6,480 bases of DNA from Solirubrobacterales bacterium (GTDB lineage: Bacteria; Actinomycetota; Thermoleophilia; Solirubrobacterales; Solirubrobacteraceae), in assembly GCA_015655225.1 (NCBI GenBank), contig JAATFK010000680.1, forward strand, positions 1-6,480. Direction: 5' to 3'. The notes under the pieces were generated by a model. That model had not been told where the DNA came from. It ran no database searches and saw only the letters and a list, made by a program, of their open reading frames with translations. Of this stretch, positions 1-6,008 are shown piece by piece. A program made the translations under genes and the position numbers. Every line of letters begins with the position of its first letter. Within the stretch, counting starts at the first letter, position 1.

Positions 1-722
1 ACCGCGAGCGGCTCGGTCGCGATCCGCTCCTCCCGCAGGTAGTCGTTGAAGCGCGGCAGGCCGACGTCCAGCAGCTCGCGCGCGGCGGCGAGCGCCTGGA
101 CCGCGTGGTCGGGCCGCTCCAGCGGCGCGCCGAAGACCGCCAGGACGCCGTCCCCCTGATAGGAGACGACCGTGCCGCCGTGGTCGAAGACGGCCGCCGA
201 GACCAGTTCGAGATAGCGGTTGAGGACCGCGATCACCTGCTCGGCGTCGAGCCGCTCGGCGAGGGTCGTGAAGCCGCGCAGGTCGCAGAAGAGGACGGTC
301 GCCTCGACGCGGCGGCTGTCGAGCCGCAGGACGCCGCCGTCGCGGCGCAGCAGCTCCTCGACGACCTGCTTCGGGACGAAGCGCTCGAACGCGGTCCGCG
401 TGCGCCGCTGGTGGCGCAGCTCGGTCGCATACGTGAGCGCGACGGCACCGGCGGTCCCGAGCACGAGCGCGAGCAGCGGCACGGTGACCGGGACGATCGT
501 GCCGCTGTCGAACGCGAGCTGCGCGCCGCCGAGCAGCGCGACGGCACCGAGCGCGCCGGCGGCGAGGCCCCAGGCGAGCGCGCGGTCGCGGCGCCCCGGG
601 AGCGTCGCGAGCGGCGCCACGAGGGCGGCGGCGAGGACGAGCAGGACGCCGACGACGCCCGGCGCGTCGCGCAGCGGGTAGTCGTGCAGCACGGTCTCGA
701 TCGCGTCGGCGTTGACCTCGGG
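1..722 (-). CDS. Transmembrane and class III cyclase part of the same receptor, partial at the window edge
   Basis: Translating the same frame past the TGA gives 240 codons with no further stop, running off the left edge. Numbered from the upstream ATG, residues 250-270 finish CHASE2 (PEVNADAIETVLHDYPL). Three hydrophobic segments follow at about 271-289, 296-319 and 325-347. A basic linker (LRHQRRTRTAFERFVPKQVVEELL) leads into a class III adenylate/guanylate cyclase domain. The first metal-binding Asp is D396 in LFCDLRGFT and the second is D440 in GDGVLAVFGAP. The position that holds the adenine-specifying Lys in classical adenylyl cyclases is Ser436 (VVSYQGD), so ATP or GTP as substrate cannot be assigned. 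The transition-state Asn and Arg lie outside the window. The full order (TM, CHASE2, three TM, cyclase) is the usual one for this family. After the TGA there is no ATG; GTG at 690-692 is the nearest possible restart, without a good ribosome site. Three possibilities remain: a pseudogene, readthrough, or a base error. Confidence 0.75.
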
Positions 723-725
723 TCA
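723..725 (-). other. In-frame TGA interrupting the cyclase gene
   Basis: The minus-strand codons read ATG TCG TGA CCC GAG GTC. Translation is family-like on both sides (GGLMS, stop, PEVNADAI) with no shift of frame. Glycine is the usual residue here in my recollection of CHASE2 cyclases, and GGA to TGA needs only one G-to-T change. The base after the stop is C, a context known to make TGA leaky. The sequence alone cannot separate a real nonsense mutation from readthrough or an assembly error. Confidence 0.8.
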
Positions 726-1469
726 CGACATCAGGCCGCCGGCGGCGGTCGCGTGGACGTCCTGGAGGCTCGGCGCGGTCGCGCCCACGACGGCGATCCG
801 GCCGGCCACCCGGCGCGGGTCGAACGTGCCGTTCACGACGTCCGCGAACGAGATCGAGGGGACGGTGCCGTCGGGGCCGGGGAAGTCGATCGGCCGCTCG
901 GGAGCGTCCGGGTCGCCGCCCGCGGCGAGCACCGCGAACTGCGTCAGGCGCGCGTCGTAGCGCGGCTGGAGGCGGCGCATCACGCCGTCGGAGTCGACCG
1001 GGAAGAGCGCCCAGCCGAGCCGGCCGCCGCTGCGCTCCAGCCGTGGCTGGCCGCCGAGCACGGCCCCCTCGCCGTCCGGCCGCGCCTCGGCGGTCCCGAG
1101 CACGACGCGCGGGTCGGCCGCGGCCCTCAGCAGCGCGCGGTCGCCGCGCGCGCTCGCGGAGGGCTCGGAGAACTGCACGTCGTAGGCGACCGTGCGCGCG
1201 CCGGCGGCGAGCAGCCGCTCGATCGCTCTCGCGTGCAGCGCGCGGGGGAAGGGCCACTGGAGCTTCAGCCGGCGGAAGCTGGCGGGATCGATCGCGACCA
1301 CGACCACGTCGCGCGGCGGCGGCTGCGTCCCGCGCAGCGCGAACCGCTCGTCGACCGTCTTCGATTCCAGCTCGCCGAAGAGGCCAGCGACGGCGACGCC
1401 CCCGGCGACCGCGGCCGCGACGGCGGCGACCGCGAGCGTCCGCAGCGCCCGGCTCGGGGTCACGCGCAT
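723..1469 (-). CDS. CHASE2 sensor part of a receptor nucleotidyl cyclase, ended by an in-frame TGA
   Basis: This is the first 248 codons of a membrane receptor cyclase. Residues about 10-30 form an Ala/Val/Gly-rich transmembrane segment after a short basic N-terminus. Residues about 35-248 match the extracytoplasmic CHASE2 sensor: FGELESKTVDERFALRG at the start, VVVVAID, then ARTVAYDVQFSEPS, DSDGVMRRLQP, SFADVV and GRIAVVGATAPSLQDVHATA. CHASE2 domains are thought to sense an unknown extracellular signal and control a cytoplasmic output domain. The frame stops at TGA 723-725 right after GGLMS, where relatives usually continue as SGPEV. The same frame then continues as PEVNADAIETVL, so this looks like half of one gene. 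The ATG at 1467-1469 is the only usable start, because upstream in this frame there is no ATG, GTG or TTG before a stop. No Shine-Dalgarno is visible, so the mRNA may be leaderless. Alone, the product would be a membrane-anchored sensor with no output domain. Family call is firm; whether the short product is made is unknown. Confidence 0.85.
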   Translation of the reverse strand: MRVTPSRALRTLAVAAVAAAVAGGVAVAGLFGELESKTVDERFALRGTQPPPRDVVVVAIDPASFRRLKLQWPFPRALHARAIERLLAAGARTVAYDVQFSEPSASARGDRALLRAAADPRVVLGTAEARPDGEGAVLGGQPRLERSGGRLGWALFPVDSDGVMRRLQPRYDARLTQFAVLAAGGDPDAPERPIDFPGPDGTVPSISFADVVNGTFDPRRVAGRIAVVGATAPSLQDVHATAAGGLMS

Positions 1470-1551
1470 GGACGCGAGTGTCGCGCATCCGACACGCTTC
1501 GTGCCGCGTCTGCGACAGTCCGGCGGAAATCAACGCGCCAAGATCGAGTCC
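1470..1551. promoter_or_regulatory. 82-bp gap between the divergent cyclase and NHL genes
   Basis: This gap must hold the promoters of both divergent genes if the plus-strand gene starts at 1552. I see no convincing -10/-35 pair on either strand; the least GC-rich patch is around 1526-1545. CATG at 1467-1470 supplies the cyclase ATG on the minus strand and an in-frame ATG (1468-1470) for the NHL gene on the plus strand. If that upstream start were used, the gap would vanish. No hairpin or riboswitch-like structure stands out. Confidence 0.35.
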
Positions 1552-3408
1552 ATGCTCCCGACACGCCGCCTGCTCGCCCCGCTGCTCGCCGTCCTCGGCG
1601 CCGCGCTCGCGACCGTGCTGCTGCTCGTGCCGGGCGTGCGCGGCGCCGGTCCCGCGACGCGGATCGACAGCGTCGCGGGCGGGAGCGCCGGGTTCACCGG
1701 CGACGGCGGACCGGCGACCGCGGCGCAGCTGACCACGCCGTCCGGGATCGCGGCGCTCGGCGGCGGCGCCTACCTGATCGCCGACACGGCGAACAACCGC
1801 ATCCGCCGCGTCGACGCGAACGGGACGATCACGACCGTCGCGGGCGCGGGGCCGTGCTGCGGCGCGGCCGGCAGCCGGGCGGGGGACGGGCTCGCCGCGA
1901 CCGACCCGAGCGTGCGGCTGAACGCGCCGCGCGGCGTCGCGGTGCTGCCGGGCGGCGGCTTCCTGATCGCCGACACCGGCAACAACGTGATCCGCGAGGT
2001 CGACGCGAGCGGGACGATCACGACCGTCGCGGGCACCGGCGCGGCCGGCTCCGGCGGCGACGGCGACGCGCCGACCGGCGCGTCGCTGACCGCGCCGGAG
2101 GGCGTCACGGTCCTGGCCGACGGGTCGTATCTGATCGCGGACACGGGCAACGACGAGATCCGCCGCGTGGACGGCGGGATCATCAGAACGGTCGTCGGCA
2201 ACGCGCTCGCGGGCGCCGGCTTCGCGGGCGACGGCGGCGACGCGGGCGGAGCGCGGCTGGACGCCCCCGGCGCGGTCGTCGCGCTCGCGGGCGGCGGCTA
2301 TCTGATCGCCGACACCGGCAACAACCGCATCCGCAGGGTCGACGGGACGACGAACGTGATCTCGACGGTCGCCGGCTCCGCCGCGCCCGCCGGGTTCGCC
2401 GGAGACGGCGGGCCGGCGACGAGCGCGGCGCTCGACGCGCCCGCCGGCGTCGCCGTGCGCGACGACGGCAGCCTCGCGATCGCCGACACCGGCAACAGCC
2501 GCATCCGGACCGTCGCGACCGACGGGACGATCGCGACGCTCGCGGGGACGGGCACGGCCGGCGCGGCCGGCGACGGCGGCGCGCCCGGCGCCGCGCAGCT
2601 CGCCGCGCCGCGTGGGGTCGACGCCGACGGGACCGTGCTGCGGATCGCCGACAGCGGCAACGACCGCGTTCGCGCGATCACCGACGCGCCGCCGAACACG
2701 ACGACGACGACGCCCGGGACGAGCACCACGACCACTGCGACGCTGCCCGCGACCGTGCCCGCGAGAGCGCCGCCGGGCGTCTCGCCGCCGGTCCTCGGGC
2801 GCCGCGCGGTCGCGACCCCGACCACCGGACGCGTGTTCGTCCGCCTGCCCGGCCACCGCGGGTTCACGCTCCTGCGCGCGGCCGCGAACATCCCGCTGGG
2901 AGCGGAGGTCGACACGGCCAACGGCGCCGTGACGCTCTTCTTCGTGACGACACGGGCCGGCCGGCGCGCGAGCGTGATCGCCTCCGAGGGTCGCTTCGTC
3001 GTGCGTCAGCCGGCGAAGCTCGACGGCGGCCAGCGGCCCGGCGTGCTCGTCCTCGCCGGGCCGCTCGCGGGGTGCGCGACGACGGCGGCGCGGCCGGCGC
3101 GCGGCGCCGCCCGCACCGCCCACGCCGCCGCCGCCAAGAAGGCGAAGCCGAAGCCGAGAGGCCGACGCGTCCGCACCCACGCCAAGGGCCGCATCAAGAC
3201 GCAGGGCCGCTACGGCGCCGCGATCGTGCGCGGGACCCGCTGGCTGACGGTCGACCGCTGCCCGAACGACCCCCGTCCCGGCACGTTCTTCTCGACTCAG
3301 GAGGGCGTCGTCGCCGTCACCGACTTCACCCGCCATCGCACGATCCGCCTGCCGGCCGGGAAGCGCTACCTCGCCCCGGCGCCCGCCAAGCGCGCGCGCC
3401 CCCGCTAG
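1552..3408 (+). CDS. Secreted six-bladed NHL-repeat protein with a C-terminal FecR-like domain
   Basis: The product is 618 residues. MLPTRR followed by a hydrophobic stretch to about residue 27 is a Sec-type signal peptide, with cleavage probably near 30-34. Six NHL-type repeats fill residues 37-378 and each carries an IAD(T/S)xN(N/D/S) core (I76, I139, I195, I252, I310, I365), which suggests a six-bladed beta-propeller. Most blades also have a GDGG loop. A Thr/Pro-rich linker (about 382-415) leads to a C-terminal domain at about 420-610. Its parts, IPLGAEVDTANGAVTLFF, GRFVVRQ, VRGTRWLTVDRC and GVVAVTDFTRHRTIRLPAGKRYL, resemble a FecR-like beta domain interrupted by an Ala/Lys/Arg-rich insert (about 509-548). 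Cys508 and Cys570 could form a disulphide. I start at 1552 because it gives a clean signal peptide; ATG 1468 is in frame but would put about 28 polar residues before it. The Shine-Dalgarno is weak. The protein probably acts outside the cell or at the envelope; its ligand is unknown. No catalytic residues are recognisable. Confidence 0.85.
   Translation: MLPTRRLLAPLLAVLGAALATVLLLVPGVRGAGPATRIDSVAGGSAGFTGDGGPATAAQLTTPSGIAALGGGAYLIADTANNRIRRVDANGTITTVAGAGPCCGAAGSRAGDGLAATDPSVRLNAPRGVAVLPGGGFLIADTGNNVIREVDASGTITTVAGTGAAGSGGDGDAPTGASLTAPEGVTVLADGSYLIADTGNDEIRRVDGGIIRTVVGNALAGAGFAGDGGDAGGARLDAPGAVVALAGGGYLIADTGNNRIRRVDGTTNVISTVAGSAAPAGFAGDGGPATSAALDAPAGVAVRDDGSLAIADTGNSRIRTVATDGTIATLAGTGTAGAAGDGGAPGAAQLAAPRGVDADGTVLRIADSGNDRVRAITDAPPNTTTTTPGTSTTTTATLPATVPARAPPGVSPPVLGRRAVATPTTGRVFVRLPGHRGFTLLRAAANIPLGAEVDTANGAVTLFFVTTRAGRRASVIASEGRFVVRQPAKLDGGQRPGVLVLAGPLAGCATTAARPARGAARTAHAAAAKKAKPKPRGRRVRTHAKGRIKTQGRYGAAIVRGTRWLTVDRCPNDPRPGTFFSTQEGVVAVTDFTRHRTIRLPAGKRYLAPAPAKRARPR
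1660..2685 (+). repeat. Six tandem NHL-repeat units (about 165-189 bp each)
   Basis: Units begin near 1660, 1828, 2017, 2182, 2359 and 2530, each with an ITTVAG-like strand, and end with IADTGNNRIRRVD-like text. Unit 2 is longest (63 codons), with an extra loop containing a Cys-Cys pair and GDGLAAT in place of GDGGPAT. Exact 24-base matches exist between units: 1822-1845 with 2011-2034, and 1963-1986 with 2302-2325. Units 2 and 3 therefore look recently duplicated or homogenised. The repeat is coding and explains most of the internal similarity here. Confidence 0.85.
2698..2712 (+). repeat. (ACG)5 trinucleotide run in the Thr linker
   Basis: Five perfect ACG codons encode Thr383-387, followed by PGTSTTTTAT. 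This is the start of the flexible linker between the propeller and the C-terminal domain. A change in copy number would alter linker length without shifting the frame. Confidence 0.8.
3405..3408. other. Shared CTAG: overlapping stops of convergent genes
   Basis: The plus-strand NHL gene ends with TAG at 3406-3408 and the minus-strand regulator ends with TAG at 3407-3405, so both use the palindrome CTAG. No spacer and no hairpin-plus-T-tract terminator is visible around it. Each transcript probably runs into the opposite gene. Confidence 0.85.
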
Positions 3409-4076
3409 CCGAACGCTCGCGCCCGCCGCGCCAGTGCGGCCGGGTCGAGCAGCGTCGTGCAGCCGCGCGTCAGTCTCAGCGTCCCCTGCGCCTGCTCCTC
3501 GCGCAGCACGCGGTTGACGGTCGCGCGCGAGGTGCCGGCGAGGCTCGCCAGGTCCTCCTGCGTGAGCGGGACGCTCGCGCCCGGCTCGGCCGGGCCGAAC
3601 GCCGCGGCCGCGTCGAGCAGCCGGCGGCGCACGCGCGTGTCGGCGGGCACGTAGAGCGCGTCGACCAGCTGGGAGGAGAGGCTGCGCACGCGCGTCGCGA
3701 GCAACCCGATCAGCAGCGCGTCGGTGGACGGCCGCTCGCGCCGCAGCCGCTGGAAGTCGAGCTCGTGGACCGACAGCGTCTCGGCGGGCTCGAGCGCCGC
3801 GACGGTCGCGCTGCGCGGCGCGCCGGGCGTCAGCAGCGCCAGCTCGCCGAACGCGTCGCCGGGGCCGACGACGTTGAGCGTCGCGACGTCGCCGAACTCG
3901 GTCGTCACGCGGACCGCGAAGCGCCCGCGCCGCACGAGATGGAGCGTGTCGGCCGGGTCGCCGGCGTGGAAGACGACCTCGCCGGCGTCGAAGCTGCGCC
4001 GCCGGCCGCGCTCCAGGAGATGCGCGGCCTCCTCGGGCTCGACGCCGTCGAGCAGCGCGAAGCGTTCGGGCGACAT
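3405..4076 (-). CDS. Crp/Fnr-family cyclic-nucleotide-type transcription regulator
   Basis: The 223-residue protein has the family's usual length and order. The N-terminal cNMP-binding beta-roll spans about 5-120, a dimer helix about 115-140, and the winged-helix DNA-binding domain about 145-215. The phosphate-binding cassette is FGELALLTPGAPRSATVAA. Without gaps, E78, R88 and S89 align with E. coli CRP E72, R82 and S83, and S134 with S128; T127 is replaced by L133. This favours cAMP or a related nucleotide as ligand. No Cys cluster for an Fe-S centre is present; the only Cys is C206. The helix-turn-helix is LTQEDLASLAGTSRATVNRV. R184 and R189 match the CRP operator-contact Arg180 and Arg185, but the Glu181 position is Ala185, so the operator may differ. 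The gene lies 21 bp behind the ABC gene on the same strand and in the same frame, so it is probably co-transcribed. Its Shine-Dalgarno is weak. Targets are unknown. Confidence 0.9.
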   Translation of the reverse strand: MSPERFALLDGVEPEEAAHLLERGRRRSFDAGEVVFHAGDPADTLHLVRRGRFAVRVTTEFGDVATLNVVGPGDAFGELALLTPGAPRSATVAALEPAETLSVHELDFQRLRRERPSTDALLIGLLATRVRSLSSQLVDALYVPADTRVRRRLLDAAAAFGPAEPGASVPLTQEDLASLAGTSRATVNRVLREEQAQGTLRLTRGCTTLLDPAALARRARAFG

Positions 4077-4097
4077 CGCCGGAACGCTACACCGAAA

Positions 4098-6008
4098 TCA
4101 GGCGGCTGCCTGCTCGGCCCAGTCCTGGTAGAGCTGCCAGTAGCGGCCCTCGGCCGCGATCAGCTCGTCGTGCGTGCCCTGCTCGATGATGCGGCCGCCG
4201 TCGAGCACGACGATCAGCGCGGCGTGGCGGATCGTCGAGAGGCGGTGCGCGATCACGATCGCGGTGCGGCCCGCGAGCAGCCGTCGCAGCCCCTGCTCGA
4301 TCCGCGCCTCGGTGTGGATGTCGACGTTCGAGGTCGCCTCGTCGAGCACCAGCAGGCGGGGGTCGGCGATCAGCGCGCGGGCGAACGCGATCAGCTGGCG
4401 CTGACCGGCGGACAGCTGTCCGCCGCGCTCGCCGACCTCGGTGTCGTAGCCGTGGTCCAGCTCCCCGACGAACTCGTCGGCGCCGACCGCGCGGGCGGCC
4501 TCCTCGATCTCCTCGCGCGTCGCGTCGGGGCGGCCGAAGGCGATGTTGTCGGCGACCGTTCCGCTGAAGAGGAAGCCCTCCTGCGGCACGATCCCCATCT
4601 GCGAGCGCAGCGACTGGGCGGTCACGTCGCGCAGGTCGTGGCCGTCGATCAGGACGCGGCCGCCGGTCGGGTCGTAGAAGCGCGCGACGAGCTTCGCGAA
4701 GGTCGACTTGCCGGCGCCGGTCTCGCCGACGAGCGCGACCGTCTGGCCGGGCGCGATCCGCAGGTCGACGTCGCGCAGCGCGTAGACCTCGTTGCCGTGC
4801 TCGTCCGGCTGGCCGTAGCGGAACGAGACGTCCTCGAACGTCAGCTCGCCGCGCAGCCGGCCCAGCTCGATCGCCCCGGGGCGGTCGCGCAGGTCGGGCT
4901 CCTCATCCAGCAGCTCGAAGATCTTGTCGAGCGCGGCCATGCCCGACTGGTAGGTCGTGTAGAGCTGGGAGAGCTGCTGGATCGGGTCGAAGAAGTTGTT
5001 GAGCGCGGCGATGAAGCCGAACACGACGCCGGTGCTGGTGTCGCCGCGGATCGCCTCGTAGCCGCCGATCAGCAGGATCACGACGGTCACGACCGCCGAC
5101 AGCAGCTCGACCGCCGGGAAGTAGGCGGCGTTCAAATTGACCGTCACCATGTTCGCGTCGCGGTTGGCGTCGTTCAGCTGCGCGAAGCGTCTGATGTGAC
5201 GCCGCTCCTGGCCGAACGAGCGCACGACGCGGATCCCCGAGAGTGTCTCCTGGAGGTAGCCGGTGATCGCCGCGATCCGCTCGCGCGTGCGGCGGTAGGC
5301 GTCGGCCGAGCCGATCCGGAAGAGAAAGGCCCCGAACGCCAGCAGCGGCAGCGAGATGAAGGTGTAGAGCGCGAGCTCGACGTCGAAGATCAGCAGCGTC
5401 ACGATCACGCCGAGCAGCATCAGCGACGACTGGAAGAGCGTCGCGATCCCGTCCTGGATCAGCTGGTCGAGCGCCTCCACGTCGTTCGTGATGCGGGAGA
5501 TCACGACGCCCGCACGGGTGCGCGAGTAGAAGCCGATCGAGAGCGCCTGGAGGTGGCGGAAGAGCTGGATCCGCAGGTCCTGCAGCGCGCGCTGGCCGAT
5601 CCAGCCGGTCAGGTAGGTCTGGAGGTACGTCGCCGCCCAGTAGACGACGGCGGAGACGAGGAACGCGACGACGATCCAGTCGAGCGCGGAGAGGTCGTGC
5701 TTGTTGATGCCGCGGTCGATCGCGAGCTTCGCGAGCGGCGCCGGCGCGAGCGCCGCGCCGGTCGCCAGCAGCAGCGAGGCGAACATCAGCCAGACGCGGC
5801 CGCGATAGGGGCGCAGCAGGATCACGAGGCCGCGCAGCTTGCGGCCGCGCCCGCGCGTCTGGCGCAGGCGGCGGCGCAGCTCGGCGAGCCGCTGGTCCTC
5901 GCGCGCGACGGTCGTCGCGTCGCCGAGCGCGCCGGTCGAGAGCGCGCTCGCGCCCTCCTCCCGCCGGGGGGCGGTCGGCGTGGGCGGTGTCGGCGTGGTG
6001 GAGCTCAT
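4098..6008 (-). CDS. ABC half-exporter (fused permease and ATPase), consensus-Walker-B subunit
   Basis: The 636-residue protein has a Pro/Thr- and Arg-rich cytoplasmic N-terminus (about 1-60). A type I exporter membrane domain follows at about 62-345, with helices near 66-92, 109-131, 186-206, 208-230, 298-316 and 323-340. The ATPase domain covers about 388-620. Visible motifs are A-loop Tyr398, Walker A GETGAGKST (428-436), Q-loop Gln476, signature LSAGQ (532-536), Walker B LLVLDE with catalytic Glu557, D-loop SNVD and H-loop His588. The second Gly of the usual LSGGQ is Ala534. Exporters of this type use ATP to move lipids, drugs or peptides across the inner membrane; the substrate cannot be read from sequence. 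The ATG at 6006-6008 overlaps the previous gene's stop and has a strong AGGAGGT nine bases upstream. It is probably the partner of the half-exporter encoded upstream, in the manner of TM287/288 or BmrCD. Confidence 0.95.
   Translation of the reverse strand: MSSTTPTPPTPTAPRREEGASALSTGALGDATTVAREDQRLAELRRRLRQTRGRGRKLRGLVILLRPYRGRVWLMFASLLLATGAALAPAPLAKLAIDRGINKHDLSALDWIVVAFLVSAVVYWAATYLQTYLTGWIGQRALQDLRIQLFRHLQALSIGFYSRTRAGVVISRITNDVEALDQLIQDGIATLFQSSLMLLGVIVTLLIFDVELALYTFISLPLLAFGAFLFRIGSADAYRRTRERIAAITGYLQETLSGIRVVRSFGQERRHIRRFAQLNDANRDANMVTVNLNAAYFPAVELLSAVVTVVILLIGGYEAIRGDTSTGVVFGFIAALNNFFDPIQQLSQLYTTYQSGMAALDKIFELLDEEPDLRDRPGAIELGRLRGELTFEDVSFRYGQPDEHGNEVYALRDVDLRIAPGQTVALVGETGAGKSTFAKLVARFYDPTGGRVLIDGHDLRDVTAQSLRSQMGIVPQEGFLFSGTVADNIAFGRPDATREEIEEAARAVGADEFVGELDHGYDTEVGERGGQLSAGQRQLIAFARALIADPRLLVLDEATSNVDIHTEARIEQGLRRLLAGRTAIVIAHRLSTIRHAALIVVLDGGRIIEQGTHDELIAAEGRYWQLYQDWAEQAAA
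6005..6008 (-). other. ATGA overlap of the two ABC genes
   Basis: On the minus strand ATGA contains the start of the downstream half-exporter (ATG, 6008-6006) and the stop of the upstream one (TGA, 6007-6005). Such overlaps usually mean translational coupling and balanced amounts, as expected for two halves of a heterodimer. Confidence 0.95.

Noticed and set aside
220..681. Plus-strand open frame of 153 codons opposite the cyclase domain
   Set aside because: Ser/Arg/Ala-rich shadow; the minus strand here carries a recognisable class III cyclase domain.
723..725. TGA as a selenocysteine codon
   Set aside because: The position appears to be Gly in relatives, is not catalytic, and no obvious insertion-element hairpin was seen just downstream by eye.
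1855..1863. Cys-Cys pair in propeller blade 2 as a metal site
   Set aside because: It is a single pair in an inserted loop with no His/Cys partners nearby, which is not enough for a metal-binding call.
1770..2921. Two minus-strand open frames (143 and 207 codons) opposite the NHL gene
   Set aside because: They mirror the repeat units, giving periodic RMRLLPVSAIR-like text that is only the complement of the IADTGNNRIR codons.
3380..3440. Rho-independent terminator between the convergent genes
   Set aside because: The region is GC-rich, but I could not find a clear hairpin followed by a T-tract on either strand.
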